Assembly: GCA_035303945.1 (NCBI GenBank)
Contig: DATGQZ010000057.1
Coordinates: 1 to 64,000 of the forward strand
Direction of reading: 5' to 3'
Origin: DATGMS01 sp035303945
GTDB lineage: Bacteria; Bacteroidota; Bacteroidia; Cytophagales; Cyclobacteriaceae
DNA length: 64,000 bases
The notes beneath the pieces were generated by a model that did no database searches, was not told the origin of the DNA, and worked only from the letters and a program-made list of their open reading frames with translations. How positions within the stretch are numbered: the stretch's first letter is position 1; every line of letters begins with the position of its first letter. This document shows positions 35,827-43,532 of this stretch, in pieces. The translations under genes and the position numbers were made by a program.

Positions 35827-36919
35827 GCTAAAGACCATGCACGAGCATCTCGGTGAGGAACTGAAGGCAAAGTTCGCCGACGTGCTGGCAGAAGGTGTCT
35901 TTTCGGCTGGAAAAGAGGTACATTCCTTGGAAGAAAATGTTGGGAAGATGCTCGGCCTGCCCCATGCTATAGCCTGTTCCAATGGTACCGATGCGTTGGA
36001 ACTGTCTTTAAAAGCCTCGGGGATAGGGTATGGGGATGAAGTCATTGTACCGGCACTGACCTGGATCTCTACCGCCGAAGCGGTAGCCAATGTGAGGGCG
36101 AAGCCGATCTTTTGCGATATAAACGAGGAAGGTTTGATGACGCTAGAGACAGTTGAAAGCGTGATTTCTCCAAAAACCAAAGCGATAATTCCTGTCCATT
36201 TGTATGGGAAGATGGTGCATATGCCTAGGCTGATGGGCTTTGCCCGTCAGCATGGATTAAAAGTTATAGAAGATGCCGCGCAGGCTTTTGGGGCTTGGCA
36301 GCAGGGGAGGAGTGCGGGCAGTTTTGGCGATACGGGTTGCTATAGTTTCTACCCGACCAAAAACATCGGTGCCCTTGGCGAAGCTGGCATGATTACGTGT
36401 AAAGACAAAGCTTTAGAGCAACAGATCCGCATCTTGTTAAACCACGGTCAATCGGAAAGGGATGTACATCCCTTACAAGGCAGAAACAGCAAGATCGATA
36501 GCCTTCAGGCTGCTTTTTTGAATGTCAAATTGCGACACTTTGGTTCTTGGCAAACGATTAGAAAAAAGCTTGCTGCTATTTATTTGCATAAATTAAAAGA
36601 CATTGCAGCATTACGTCTGCCTGAGGGGATATTGGAAGAGGATCACAACGCGCATTTATTCGCGATACAGACAGCGCGGCGTGACGCGCTCAAGCAATAT
36701 CTGGAACAACAGGGCATAGGCACGGCCATTCATTATCCGAAGCCGATTCACATGACGGAAGCCTTTCGCAGCCACAATTCCTTACCTATGTCGGAAAAAA
36801 TCTCCAAGAGTACACTTTCCTTACCGCTTCATCCTTATTTGAAGGAAGAGGAGGTGGAGTGGATTTGCGAGAAGGTGAGGAAGTTTTTTACTGAAGGTGA
36901 TTTCGTAAAAAATTACTAG
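35801..36919 (+). CDS. DegT/DnrJ/EryC1/StrS family sugar aminotransferase
   Basis: A 372-residue PLP enzyme that aminates keto-sugar nucleotides. The PLP lysine is K187 in 'SFYPTKNIGALGEAG', D158 in 'EDAAQAFGA' binds the pyridine nitrogen, and 'CSNGTDALEL' (59-68) is the phosphate-binding loop. It implies an amino sugar in the glycan, but the dehydratase or other partner enzymes are not here. The ATG at 35801 lies inside the preceding gene. Its 3' end overlaps the convergent flippase gene by 32 nt. Confidence 0.94.
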   Translation: MRRQIPFLELKTMHEHLGEELKAKFADVLAEGVFSAGKEVHSLEENVGKMLGLPHAIACSNGTDALELSLKASGIGYGDEVIVPALTWISTAEAVANVRAKPIFCDINEEGLMTLETVESVISPKTKAIIPVHLYGKMVHMPRLMGFARQHGLKVIEDAAQAFGAWQQGRSAGSFGDTGCYSFYPTKNIGALGEAGMITCKDKALEQQIRILLNHGQSERDVHPLQGRNSKIDSLQAAFLNVKLRHFGSWQTIRKKLAAIYLHKLKDIAALRLPEGILEEDHNAHLFAIQTARRDALKQYLEQQGIGTAIHYPKPIHMTEAFRSHNSLPMSEKISKSTLSLPLHPYLKEEEVEWICEKVRKFFTEGDFVKNY

Positions 36920-38378
36920 ATTTTAACCACACCATCTTTTGCATATCCGGCGCAATCCTCGTCACCCAAATCCCCAAGCCATATAGTAGCGCAATCATTC
37001 CTGATCTCAGTAAAATATCCAGCAGCACAGGCTCGAAGGTGGGGATTAAAAAATGATTTGTCCCGTATACCAACAGCCCCAGTGCCACGATTTTAGCAAT
37101 ATCCCAGCTAAAAGGATCAAAGCCCAGCCGTTTTTTGATGTAGACGTATTTGATGAGATTGTAAGAGAACATAGCCAACAGGGAAGCCGCAGCCGCTCCT
37201 TCAATACCCCAAATGGGAATCATTAACAGGTTAAGCAGCACCACCATCAAGCACATTAATAAGGTAGAGGTGATATTAAAAACATAAAATCGGGAGAAGA
37301 CGATAATTTCTCCATTTACCGAAAACAATACGTCAGAGAGTTTTCCCAAGCCAATCAATAGCACTACCCATTTTCCCGCCTGATAAATTTCCTTGTTGGG
37401 AACAAAATGATACAGGTTGTCAATATTGGCCCAAATCCCTAGAAAAATCAGTAGGCACAAGAGCAATTGGTTGACCGCCACGTTTTTATACAGCTGATCG
37501 ATTTCCCGGGGCTGATTTTGTGCAAATTTATCCGCAATAACGGGCATGACTACCTGCGATACCGCCCTTCGTGGCATTTCTATCACCACCGCTATCGAAA
37601 AGCCTATAGCATAAATGGCGTTGGCATCTAGGCCGATCATAGAAGTCACCATCAGGCTGTCAATCTTCATAATCAAAATGGATCCCGCCGTCCCGAGCAA
37701 GGTGATGAGACTATACTGCAGATATTCCCTTCTGAATCCCGAAGTCAATACAGACCAATCAAACTGCAACTTAAACATGCCATTCTTTATCATGTAAATG
37801 ATCATGCCCAGCAGCGTAAAGAGGTAGATATCGGCCAGTCCCCACATCAGTTGCTCAAAACTTAACCACCCCAAGAGATAAGCACCCACGATGGCGCTTA
37901 CCAGCAAACGCAGGACAACCTCCCTGAAAAAAGTCGGCACCGCGATTTTCATAAAAGATCGGGTAAAGGCATCAAGTACGGAGTTGAGCACAGCAAAGAG
38001 TGTGATAAACAATACCACACCCAGAAAATTGATGAGCTCCGGAGAGTTGGCGGCGTAGGCTTGAACAAGCTGCTCCTTGAAAACCACAAATCCGAGCGCT
38101 ACTGCTCCAAAACCAAGGAGCGTCAAGAAAAGGCTAAAGGTAAAAAAGGCGAATTGATGGTTTTTTACACGAGGATAAAAACGCGTGATGCCATGGCCTA
38201 AGCCCAGTTGCGCAAAAGGCACCAGCAGCAGCCCCATATCCTGAATGGTACGGAAGATACCGATCTCCTCAGGGCTTAGCGCATAGGGTAACAGCCAAAG
38301 TACATTGACATATCCGACAACGACGCCAATATAGGAGGAGATGGTGGTGAAAAAGCTCTGCTTGACAATTTTGCCCAT
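36888..38378 (-). CDS. Oligosaccharide flippase (Wzx/MATE-like polysaccharide biosynthesis protein)
   Basis: A 496-residue membrane protein with about 12-14 helices along its full length. 'MGKIVKQSFFTTISSYIGVVVG' at the N-terminus and the 'IGIFRTIQDMGLLLVPFAQLGLG' segment match lipopolysaccharide flippases. It should move lipid-linked glycan units across the inner membrane. It is the only exporter-type gene for the two glycosyltransferase groups in the window. It overlaps the convergent aminotransferase gene. Confidence 0.92.
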   Translation of the reverse strand: MGKIVKQSFFTTISSYIGVVVGYVNVLWLLPYALSPEEIGIFRTIQDMGLLLVPFAQLGLGHGITRFYPRVKNHQFAFFTFSLFLTLLGFGAVALGFVVFKEQLVQAYAANSPELINFLGVVLFITLFAVLNSVLDAFTRSFMKIAVPTFFREVVLRLLVSAIVGAYLLGWLSFEQLMWGLADIYLFTLLGMIIYMIKNGMFKLQFDWSVLTSGFRREYLQYSLITLLGTAGSILIMKIDSLMVTSMIGLDANAIYAIGFSIAVVIEMPRRAVSQVVMPVIADKFAQNQPREIDQLYKNVAVNQLLLCLLIFLGIWANIDNLYHFVPNKEIYQAGKWVVLLIGLGKLSDVLFSVNGEIIVFSRFYVFNITSTLLMCLMVVLLNLLMIPIWGIEGAAAASLLAMFSYNLIKYVYIKKRLGFDPFSWDIAKIVALGLLVYGTNHFLIPTFEPVLLDILLRSGMIALLYGLGIWVTRIAPDMQKMVWLKSSNFLRNHLQ

Positions 38379-38393
38379 GACTCAGATCAAACA

Positions 38394-38401
38394 CAAAAAT
38401 A
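38394..38401 (-). promoter_or_regulatory. TAnnTTTG -7 box for the flippase gene
   Basis: The minus strand reads TATTTTTG, 15 nt before the flippase ATG. No TTG sits at the normal -33 distance (the nearest is about 25 nt upstream). Confidence 0.45.
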
Positions 38402-38420
38402 GGGATTGTTGCCTCATTTT

Positions 38421-39143
38421 TTAGTCCAAGCCTTTTTTGTTCGGATTCCAGAAGGGCTTAGTTTTGATCTGCCGGGTATCCCATTGTAGTTCCTTTCGGA
38501 AGAAATGGTTCAACGCCACACAAACCCTACTGTCTCCTGCGAGATACACCACTTTTTTGCCGGTCATTGTCGGTACTACTGCTTCAATCTTTTCTTTAAG
38601 CTGCTCAACGGGATTTACAGGCAGTTCGTAAAAAGAAAACGGCTCAGTACCGTTCTTGTCCTTGTATAAATCCGAGAGATTTTGGCTATAGAAAATGCCC
38701 TGCACCTGCTTGTTTTCCAGATGTCGGTTGATGATGTACAAATGGGCCAAGGCCGATAGGTCTCCGATCATCAAGTAGCTATCCGCAACATCGTCGACGA
38801 CCAATTTGCATTTGTGCCAGGTGAAGAAGACGGTATCGCCCACTTGGCAATTTTTAGCCCATTCGGTGCCGACACCTTGGCTGTGCGTGGCGATTGCTAG
38901 ATCGACCGTGCCTTCATTGGCATCATAATCCCAAGCTGTATAACTTCGGACTTTATCCCTTATGCCTAATGCTTCATTGTCCATGCCGACGCCTAGGCGC
39001 AAGAAATAACCCGGCACAAATCCCGCGTATTTCAGTTTCTCACTTTTTAAGCGGAAGTGAAAGACGGAGGGGGATAGCGGGGCTTTGTAAACAATCTCCG
39101 CCGGCTGTAGTCTGAGTCTCAGTAAATTTTCAAAGATACCCAT
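38421..39143 (-). CDS. Siderophore-interacting protein family flavoprotein
   Basis: A 240-residue FAD/NAD(P)H reductase of the SIP type. The flavin motif is R66-S67-Y68-T69 ('VRSYTAWDY'), and the C-terminal nucleotide-binding half has 'LMIGDLSALAHLYIIN' and 'VVYLAGDSRVCVALNHFFRKEL'. SIP proteins reduce ferric siderophores in the cytoplasm to release iron. No siderophore receptor or synthesis gene is nearby; instead it sits between a flippase and a glycosyltransferase. It may be unrelated to both, or reduce something else. Confidence 0.85.
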   Translation of the reverse strand: MGIFENLLRLRLQPAEIVYKAPLSPSVFHFRLKSEKLKYAGFVPGYFLRLGVGMDNEALGIRDKVRSYTAWDYDANEGTVDLAIATHSQGVGTEWAKNCQVGDTVFFTWHKCKLVVDDVADSYLMIGDLSALAHLYIINRHLENKQVQGIFYSQNLSDLYKDKNGTEPFSFYELPVNPVEQLKEKIEAVVPTMTGKKVVYLAGDSRVCVALNHFFRKELQWDTRQIKTKPFWNPNKKGLD

Positions 39144-39185
39144 TGATCAGGTGTTGGTTTCATAGGCTAACAATAATGGCAGGTT

Positions 39186-40232
39186 TTAAATCCCTTCTGG
39201 TTGTTTTTCACCCAATAAAATCGCCAATAGTGCCTTTTGTCGCTTTTCGTAACTAAAATGCTCCTGGATCCGTTGTCGAGCGGAGATTCTCAGATGGTCA
39301 AGATCCTCCTTGGGAAGTTGCAGGAACAATTCGTGTAACTGCGCTTGGTCTTTTTGTTGAAGCAAGAAACCTGTATTGCCGATGATCTCAGGAATAGCTC
39401 CCACAGCCGATCCTATGGGGATGCAGCCGCAAAGCATGGCTTCAGCCAGCGCATTGGGGAAGCCTTCTGACGTTGAAAGCTGAAGGTAAAACCGGTGCTG
39501 GTTAAACTCCTCCTTTAACAACGCTGGAGTCAACTTTCCCATAACTTTTACGTTAGGAAGCTCTGACCGGAAATGTGGATCACCGACTAAGGTAAAAACG
39601 TAGTTGGGAAAACGGCTGGCCATATCGAGAATAAGGTCAATGCCTTTTACAGCCGCCCGGTTGGCTTGACTCGTTCCTACAGCTACAGTGATAAAGGAAA
39701 ATGGACGCTTTGGCTTTTGTTCATCCACCCAAAAATCGGCATCGAAACCATTGTGGATGACATGGATGGGCGTAGAAAGATCAGGAATAAGGTTCTTTAG
39801 CCCCTGTTTGGGATTGATCCTTGGGTCATAGGTGTAGTTGCATTGTACCAGTGCCTCTGCCACGGGCAAGATCATGCTACAATGCTTCAAACTGTACACC
39901 GTAGCCTTGCGCAGCCATTTCTTTCTGAAGTTGCCGTAATTGATTTCCGGCATGTTCATGGCATCCATTCCTCCGCTTTGGATAAACACGGAAATGCCAA
40001 ACAGCTTTCCGAAAAACACGGGGAGAACGCTGTGATAGCCTGCGAAAAAACACAAATACTTGGTGGTCCTAGGCAGGAATAAAAGCAGCTGAAAAAACTG
40101 GAGAATAAAATAAAAGGGCAGTTTTATTGGATCATTCGTAAAAACAAAGGCGCGGATCGATCCATGCGGACGGATCATCTCAATATCCCTTTGGGTAAAG
40201 GCTGTTGATATGGGATAGGTGTAGATGATCAT
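39186..40232 (-). CDS. Glycosyltransferase family 4
   Basis: A 348-residue GT-B enzyme. The acceptor half is short ('MIIYTYPISTAFTQRDIEMI'), and the donor motif reads 'LSTSEGFPNALAEAMLCG' (E-x7-E) with 'IPIGSAVGAIPEIIG'. It belongs to the second glycan set and lies 54 nt downstream of the methyltransferase gene on the same strand. Donor unknown. Confidence 0.9.
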   Translation of the reverse strand: MIIYTYPISTAFTQRDIEMIRPHGSIRAFVFTNDPIKLPFYFILQFFQLLLFLPRTTKYLCFFAGYHSVLPVFFGKLFGISVFIQSGGMDAMNMPEINYGNFRKKWLRKATVYSLKHCSMILPVAEALVQCNYTYDPRINPKQGLKNLIPDLSTPIHVIHNGFDADFWVDEQKPKRPFSFITVAVGTSQANRAAVKGIDLILDMASRFPNYVFTLVGDPHFRSELPNVKVMGKLTPALLKEEFNQHRFYLQLSTSEGFPNALAEAMLCGCIPIGSAVGAIPEIIGNTGFLLQQKDQAQLHELFLQLPKEDLDHLRISARQRIQEHFSYEKRQKALLAILLGEKQPEGI

Positions 40233-40286
40233 TTAGTATCCAAATAACTCCATTCGTCTTACGCGTGTACTAGTTCAATGGCTGGA

Positions 40287-41003
40287 TTATAAAGGAAGGA
40301 GATGACGAATTTTTATCTTCAAACGTTCTGCAAAGACCGTCCATTTGCTTAAAGGAGTGGTCGTAGTGATGGGGTTTTGATTTCTGAATACAAAGTATTG
40401 ATAGTCTTTCTCTTGGTAAAAAACACTGTAGGTCTCCATTTTATCAAGATAGAAGCCATTGTCTGTAACCGTTTTAACCAATTGACCGGAGTCCAATGGT
40501 TGGTCGATAACCTGGAGCTTGGCCGGCTCATTTTTAATCATCCATTCCAAAAACCTTGGAGCGGGAATATGGATAAAAATGACCGACAGCGGATGGGCGT
40601 GACGCTTTACCGTTTGGAAAATTTGAAAATGCTGATCAATTGGGATGTGTTCAAGCACATCTGGAAACACAAAGAAATCAAATTCCTGATTGGGTTTGAC
40701 AAAGCCCTTCATATCGGATACTTCGAAATGCAGGTTTGATTGTGCTTTCCAAAGCTGCCTTGCCTTCTGGATACTTTCTGGGCTGATATCTACAGCAAGT
40801 ACTTGACCCTTGGAAGTTCTTTTAGCAATCAAATGGCTCACCGTACCAATTCCGCATCCCACCTCCAATACCCGGTGATGGGGAGCTAAGCCTGCCTTCA
40901 CCAATTTGTCAATAATACTCAAGTGGCGCGAGTTGATCCCCGTCTTTTCCTGTTGGTCGGCAAATTGGTCGTAAAAGCTGACTACATTATCCTTCTCTTC
41001 CAT
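40287..41003 (-). CDS. Class I SAM-dependent methyltransferase
   Basis: A 238-residue methyltransferase from the ATG at 41003; a TTG at 41039 would overlap the upstream gene. Motif I is 'HRVLEVGCGIGTVSHLIAK', followed by 'VLAVDISPESIQKARQL' and 'FDFFVFPDVLEHIP'. The 'DVLEHI' form is common in sugar or quinone methyltransferases. The start is 1 nt from the stop of the YfhO gene, so the two are translationally coupled. It probably decorates the glycan, which is inference. Confidence 0.9.
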   Translation of the reverse strand: MEEKDNVVSFYDQFADQQEKTGINSRHLSIIDKLVKAGLAPHHRVLEVGCGIGTVSHLIAKRTSKGQVLAVDISPESIQKARQLWKAQSNLHFEVSDMKGFVKPNQEFDFFVFPDVLEHIPIDQHFQIFQTVKRHAHPLSVIFIHIPAPRFLEWMIKNEPAKLQVIDQPLDSGQLVKTVTDNGFYLDKMETYSVFYQEKDYQYFVFRNQNPITTTTPLSKWTVFAERLKIKIRHLLPL

Positions 41004-41004
41004 G

Positions 41005-43425
41005 TTACTGCTTTTTGTAGGTAAACACAAGCGCGCCAATCAGTAATAATAAGATAAGATATTGGACGACGACCATTATGGTGGAGCTATTGTAATACGT
41101 GGAAGGCTCGAACCGCAATTCAACTTCTAAAGTACCTTCCGGAACCTCGATTCCCCGCAAAAGGTAATTGACTCGTAAGATTTCCTTTTCTTCTCCATTG
41201 ATAAAGGCCTTCCAGCCAGCTGGATAATAGACTTCCGAAAAGACAATCAAACCGCCTCTGGAGGCATTGACTGTATAGTTGAGACGGTTGGGCTGATAAG
41301 CGATCAAGTCGACTGTTCCCGCCCCAATGGCTACCTCCCCAAACTCGTTTCGGTTGATGGTAGCTTGCGTTTTGGTCTGAAGCTCTTTCAATATGGTCAT
41401 TTCTTCCGTATTGGAAGAAACATAGAAAATTTCTTGAGGGAACCACGCTGGGCCATTGGCGGAAGGATTTTCGAAAACCGCATTTTCATCTCTGCCGGCC
41501 ATGATATAACGGGTATTCAACATGTTCAAGACGTGGATGTTGTCATAATCAAAATTCCCTTCTTGCGCTTTTTGGATAAACCCGTTAATCTCGGGCGACA
41601 AAGCTTGTTCGATCAGGTCTTGGTACCGGCCCATTTTGGCACCATGATAGCCTCCAATGCTGTTAAATCGGTAGCTGGTCCTGGCCTCGTTAAAGGTACT
41701 TTCAAAAATATTCAGCACCCGGAAATACTCTTGGTCCTTCATGATCTTCTGATCGGCAGGTGTAGGGGCGAAAAAAGAAGCACTTGGATTTTCAATAAAG
41801 CTCTCCTTATCCAGGTAACGTTTATCCACCATCCATACGTCAATCACTACAAGTATAGCCACAGCTGCCAGGGCGACCAAATTGCTAATCTTCTGTTTAA
41901 TAGCTGCAAAAATTAAACCCGCAGAAAGCGTGATGAAGATGAAACTCCGGAAGGCATCGTTCTTTAGCAACGTTTTTCTGTCTTCTTGTAGGGCATTGGT
42001 GAGCCAATCGGGGAAATTGGCGTCAGCAGCATTGCGGAAGCCGAACATGCCCGCAAACAGGAAGAGCACCAAAGACAGCCCGCCGACTATACCAAAGGCT
42101 GTTAATAAAGCTTTAATCGCCTCCTTTTTTTGGGTATTTTGGATGACTTGTTCTAAACCCAAACAGCCCAATACCGGAATGGCAAATAGGGTTACACCTA
42201 ATGCCATGGATACCGCTCGGAATTTGTTGTAGCCCGGCAGGTAGTCAAAGAGCGTATAATTAAACCACTGTAGATTTTTCCCCCACGAAAGCATCAAAGA
42301 GACAATAGTTATAGCAAGAAAGATATTTCTATACTTGCCAGGCGCGTAGATAATGCCCAATACAAAAAGAAATACCATGATGGCGCCCCCATAAATGGGT
42401 CCTCCAGTACCCGGTTGATCACCCCAGTAAGTAGGGGCACCGGAGATAAAACTGTTGATTTCTGCAGGGGCGATACCATTTTGTCTCAGGGCCTGCTCCG
42501 TTGCGGAATTTTTGGGTAATGCATCCCGAGAAGCTCCTCCGTAGAAATTGGGGATGAGAAGGGTCAACGATTCAAGTTTGCCCTGGGACCATCGGAAGGC
42601 GTATTCTTTGTCCAGACCTGTTGAAGAGGCCTCATCTGCGGTAAGATTGGTTTCACCCCGGGTGGAATATTTCCCATATTCTATTACCGGCAACAGCCTT
42701 CCAGCGTTGGCACCGACAGCGAGTAGAGCACCCAGGATAAGAATCGCTACTGTTTTCAGCATTTCAGGTAGCTGCTTTTGATTTCTTGCATACACCAGCT
42801 GTCCAATGCCATATATCACCACCGCAATTAGCGTATAATAGGTGATTTGGGCATGATTAAACTTAAGCTGAAGCATCAGGGCAAAGGCTGTCAAGGCCAC
42901 CCCCAAAAGCTTTTTCCCGTTAAAAGCGATATGGATCCCGGCAAATAGTAAGGGTATAAGGCAAATAGCCCAAATTTTGGCATTGTGACCTGCCTCAAGA
43001 CTTATCAAGTTGAAGGTATTGAAAGCAAATGCCCAGGCTCCCATGATGGCAATTTCGGCCCTTATTTTAAAACTTATCAAAAATACATACATTCCAATCA
43101 TGCCCATAAAAAGCGCATTGATGGGGTGGGGTAGCCCCAGGGTTGCAATTTTTATCAGCAGGTTGGTAATATCTCCCGCCGACTCAAGGCTGATCAGATA
43201 AGAAGGCATGCCACCAAACATGCGGTTGGTCCACAAAGCCTCTTCACCGGTACTTTCCCGGTAGTCTAAAATTTCTTTAGCAGAACCTTCCCATTGTAAA
43301 ATGTCCCCTTGGAACATCATTTTCCCATCAAATACGATGGGAGAGAAGTAAAGTAAGACAAGGAGGTAAAAAGAGGCTATTCCCAAAAAATGGGGCAAGA
43401 TGTCTTTTTTAAGATCGATCCGCAT
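41005..43425 (-). CDS. YfhO family membrane protein
   Basis: An 806-residue protein with about 12-14 helices and a large periplasmic C-terminal domain before a final helix. The start 'MRIDLKKDILPHFLGIASFY' (ATG 43425) and the block with 'FRAVSMALGVTLFAIPVLG' match the YfhO/GT-C fold. Family members are thought to be lipid-linked sugar transferases acting on the outer face; Bacillus YfhO glycosylates lipoteichoic acid. It leads the operon with a methyltransferase and a GT4, so it may add a sugar to the surface glycan. Confidence 0.9.
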   Translation of the reverse strand: MRIDLKKDILPHFLGIASFYLLVLLYFSPIVFDGKMMFQGDILQWEGSAKEILDYRESTGEEALWTNRMFGGMPSYLISLESAGDITNLLIKIATLGLPHPINALFMGMIGMYVFLISFKIRAEIAIMGAWAFAFNTFNLISLEAGHNAKIWAICLIPLLFAGIHIAFNGKKLLGVALTAFALMLQLKFNHAQITYYTLIAVVIYGIGQLVYARNQKQLPEMLKTVAILILGALLAVGANAGRLLPVIEYGKYSTRGETNLTADEASSTGLDKEYAFRWSQGKLESLTLLIPNFYGGASRDALPKNSATEQALRQNGIAPAEINSFISGAPTYWGDQPGTGGPIYGGAIMVFLFVLGIIYAPGKYRNIFLAITIVSLMLSWGKNLQWFNYTLFDYLPGYNKFRAVSMALGVTLFAIPVLGCLGLEQVIQNTQKKEAIKALLTAFGIVGGLSLVLFLFAGMFGFRNAADANFPDWLTNALQEDRKTLLKNDAFRSFIFITLSAGLIFAAIKQKISNLVALAAVAILVVIDVWMVDKRYLDKESFIENPSASFFAPTPADQKIMKDQEYFRVLNIFESTFNEARTSYRFNSIGGYHGAKMGRYQDLIEQALSPEINGFIQKAQEGNFDYDNIHVLNMLNTRYIMAGRDENAVFENPSANGPAWFPQEIFYVSSNTEEMTILKELQTKTQATINRNEFGEVAIGAGTVDLIAYQPNRLNYTVNASRGGLIVFSEVYYPAGWKAFINGEEKEILRVNYLLRGIEVPEGTLEVELRFEPSTYYNSSTIMVVVQYLILLLLIGALVFTYKKQ

Positions 43426-43532
43426 GTAGCTATGGTTCTTTATTTGGATTAAAATGAATTGCAAATTAAAGATTATTGGGGATATCTAATAACTTCCTTG
43501 ATCCTTTGACTGTAGAAGCAACGGGTACACGA

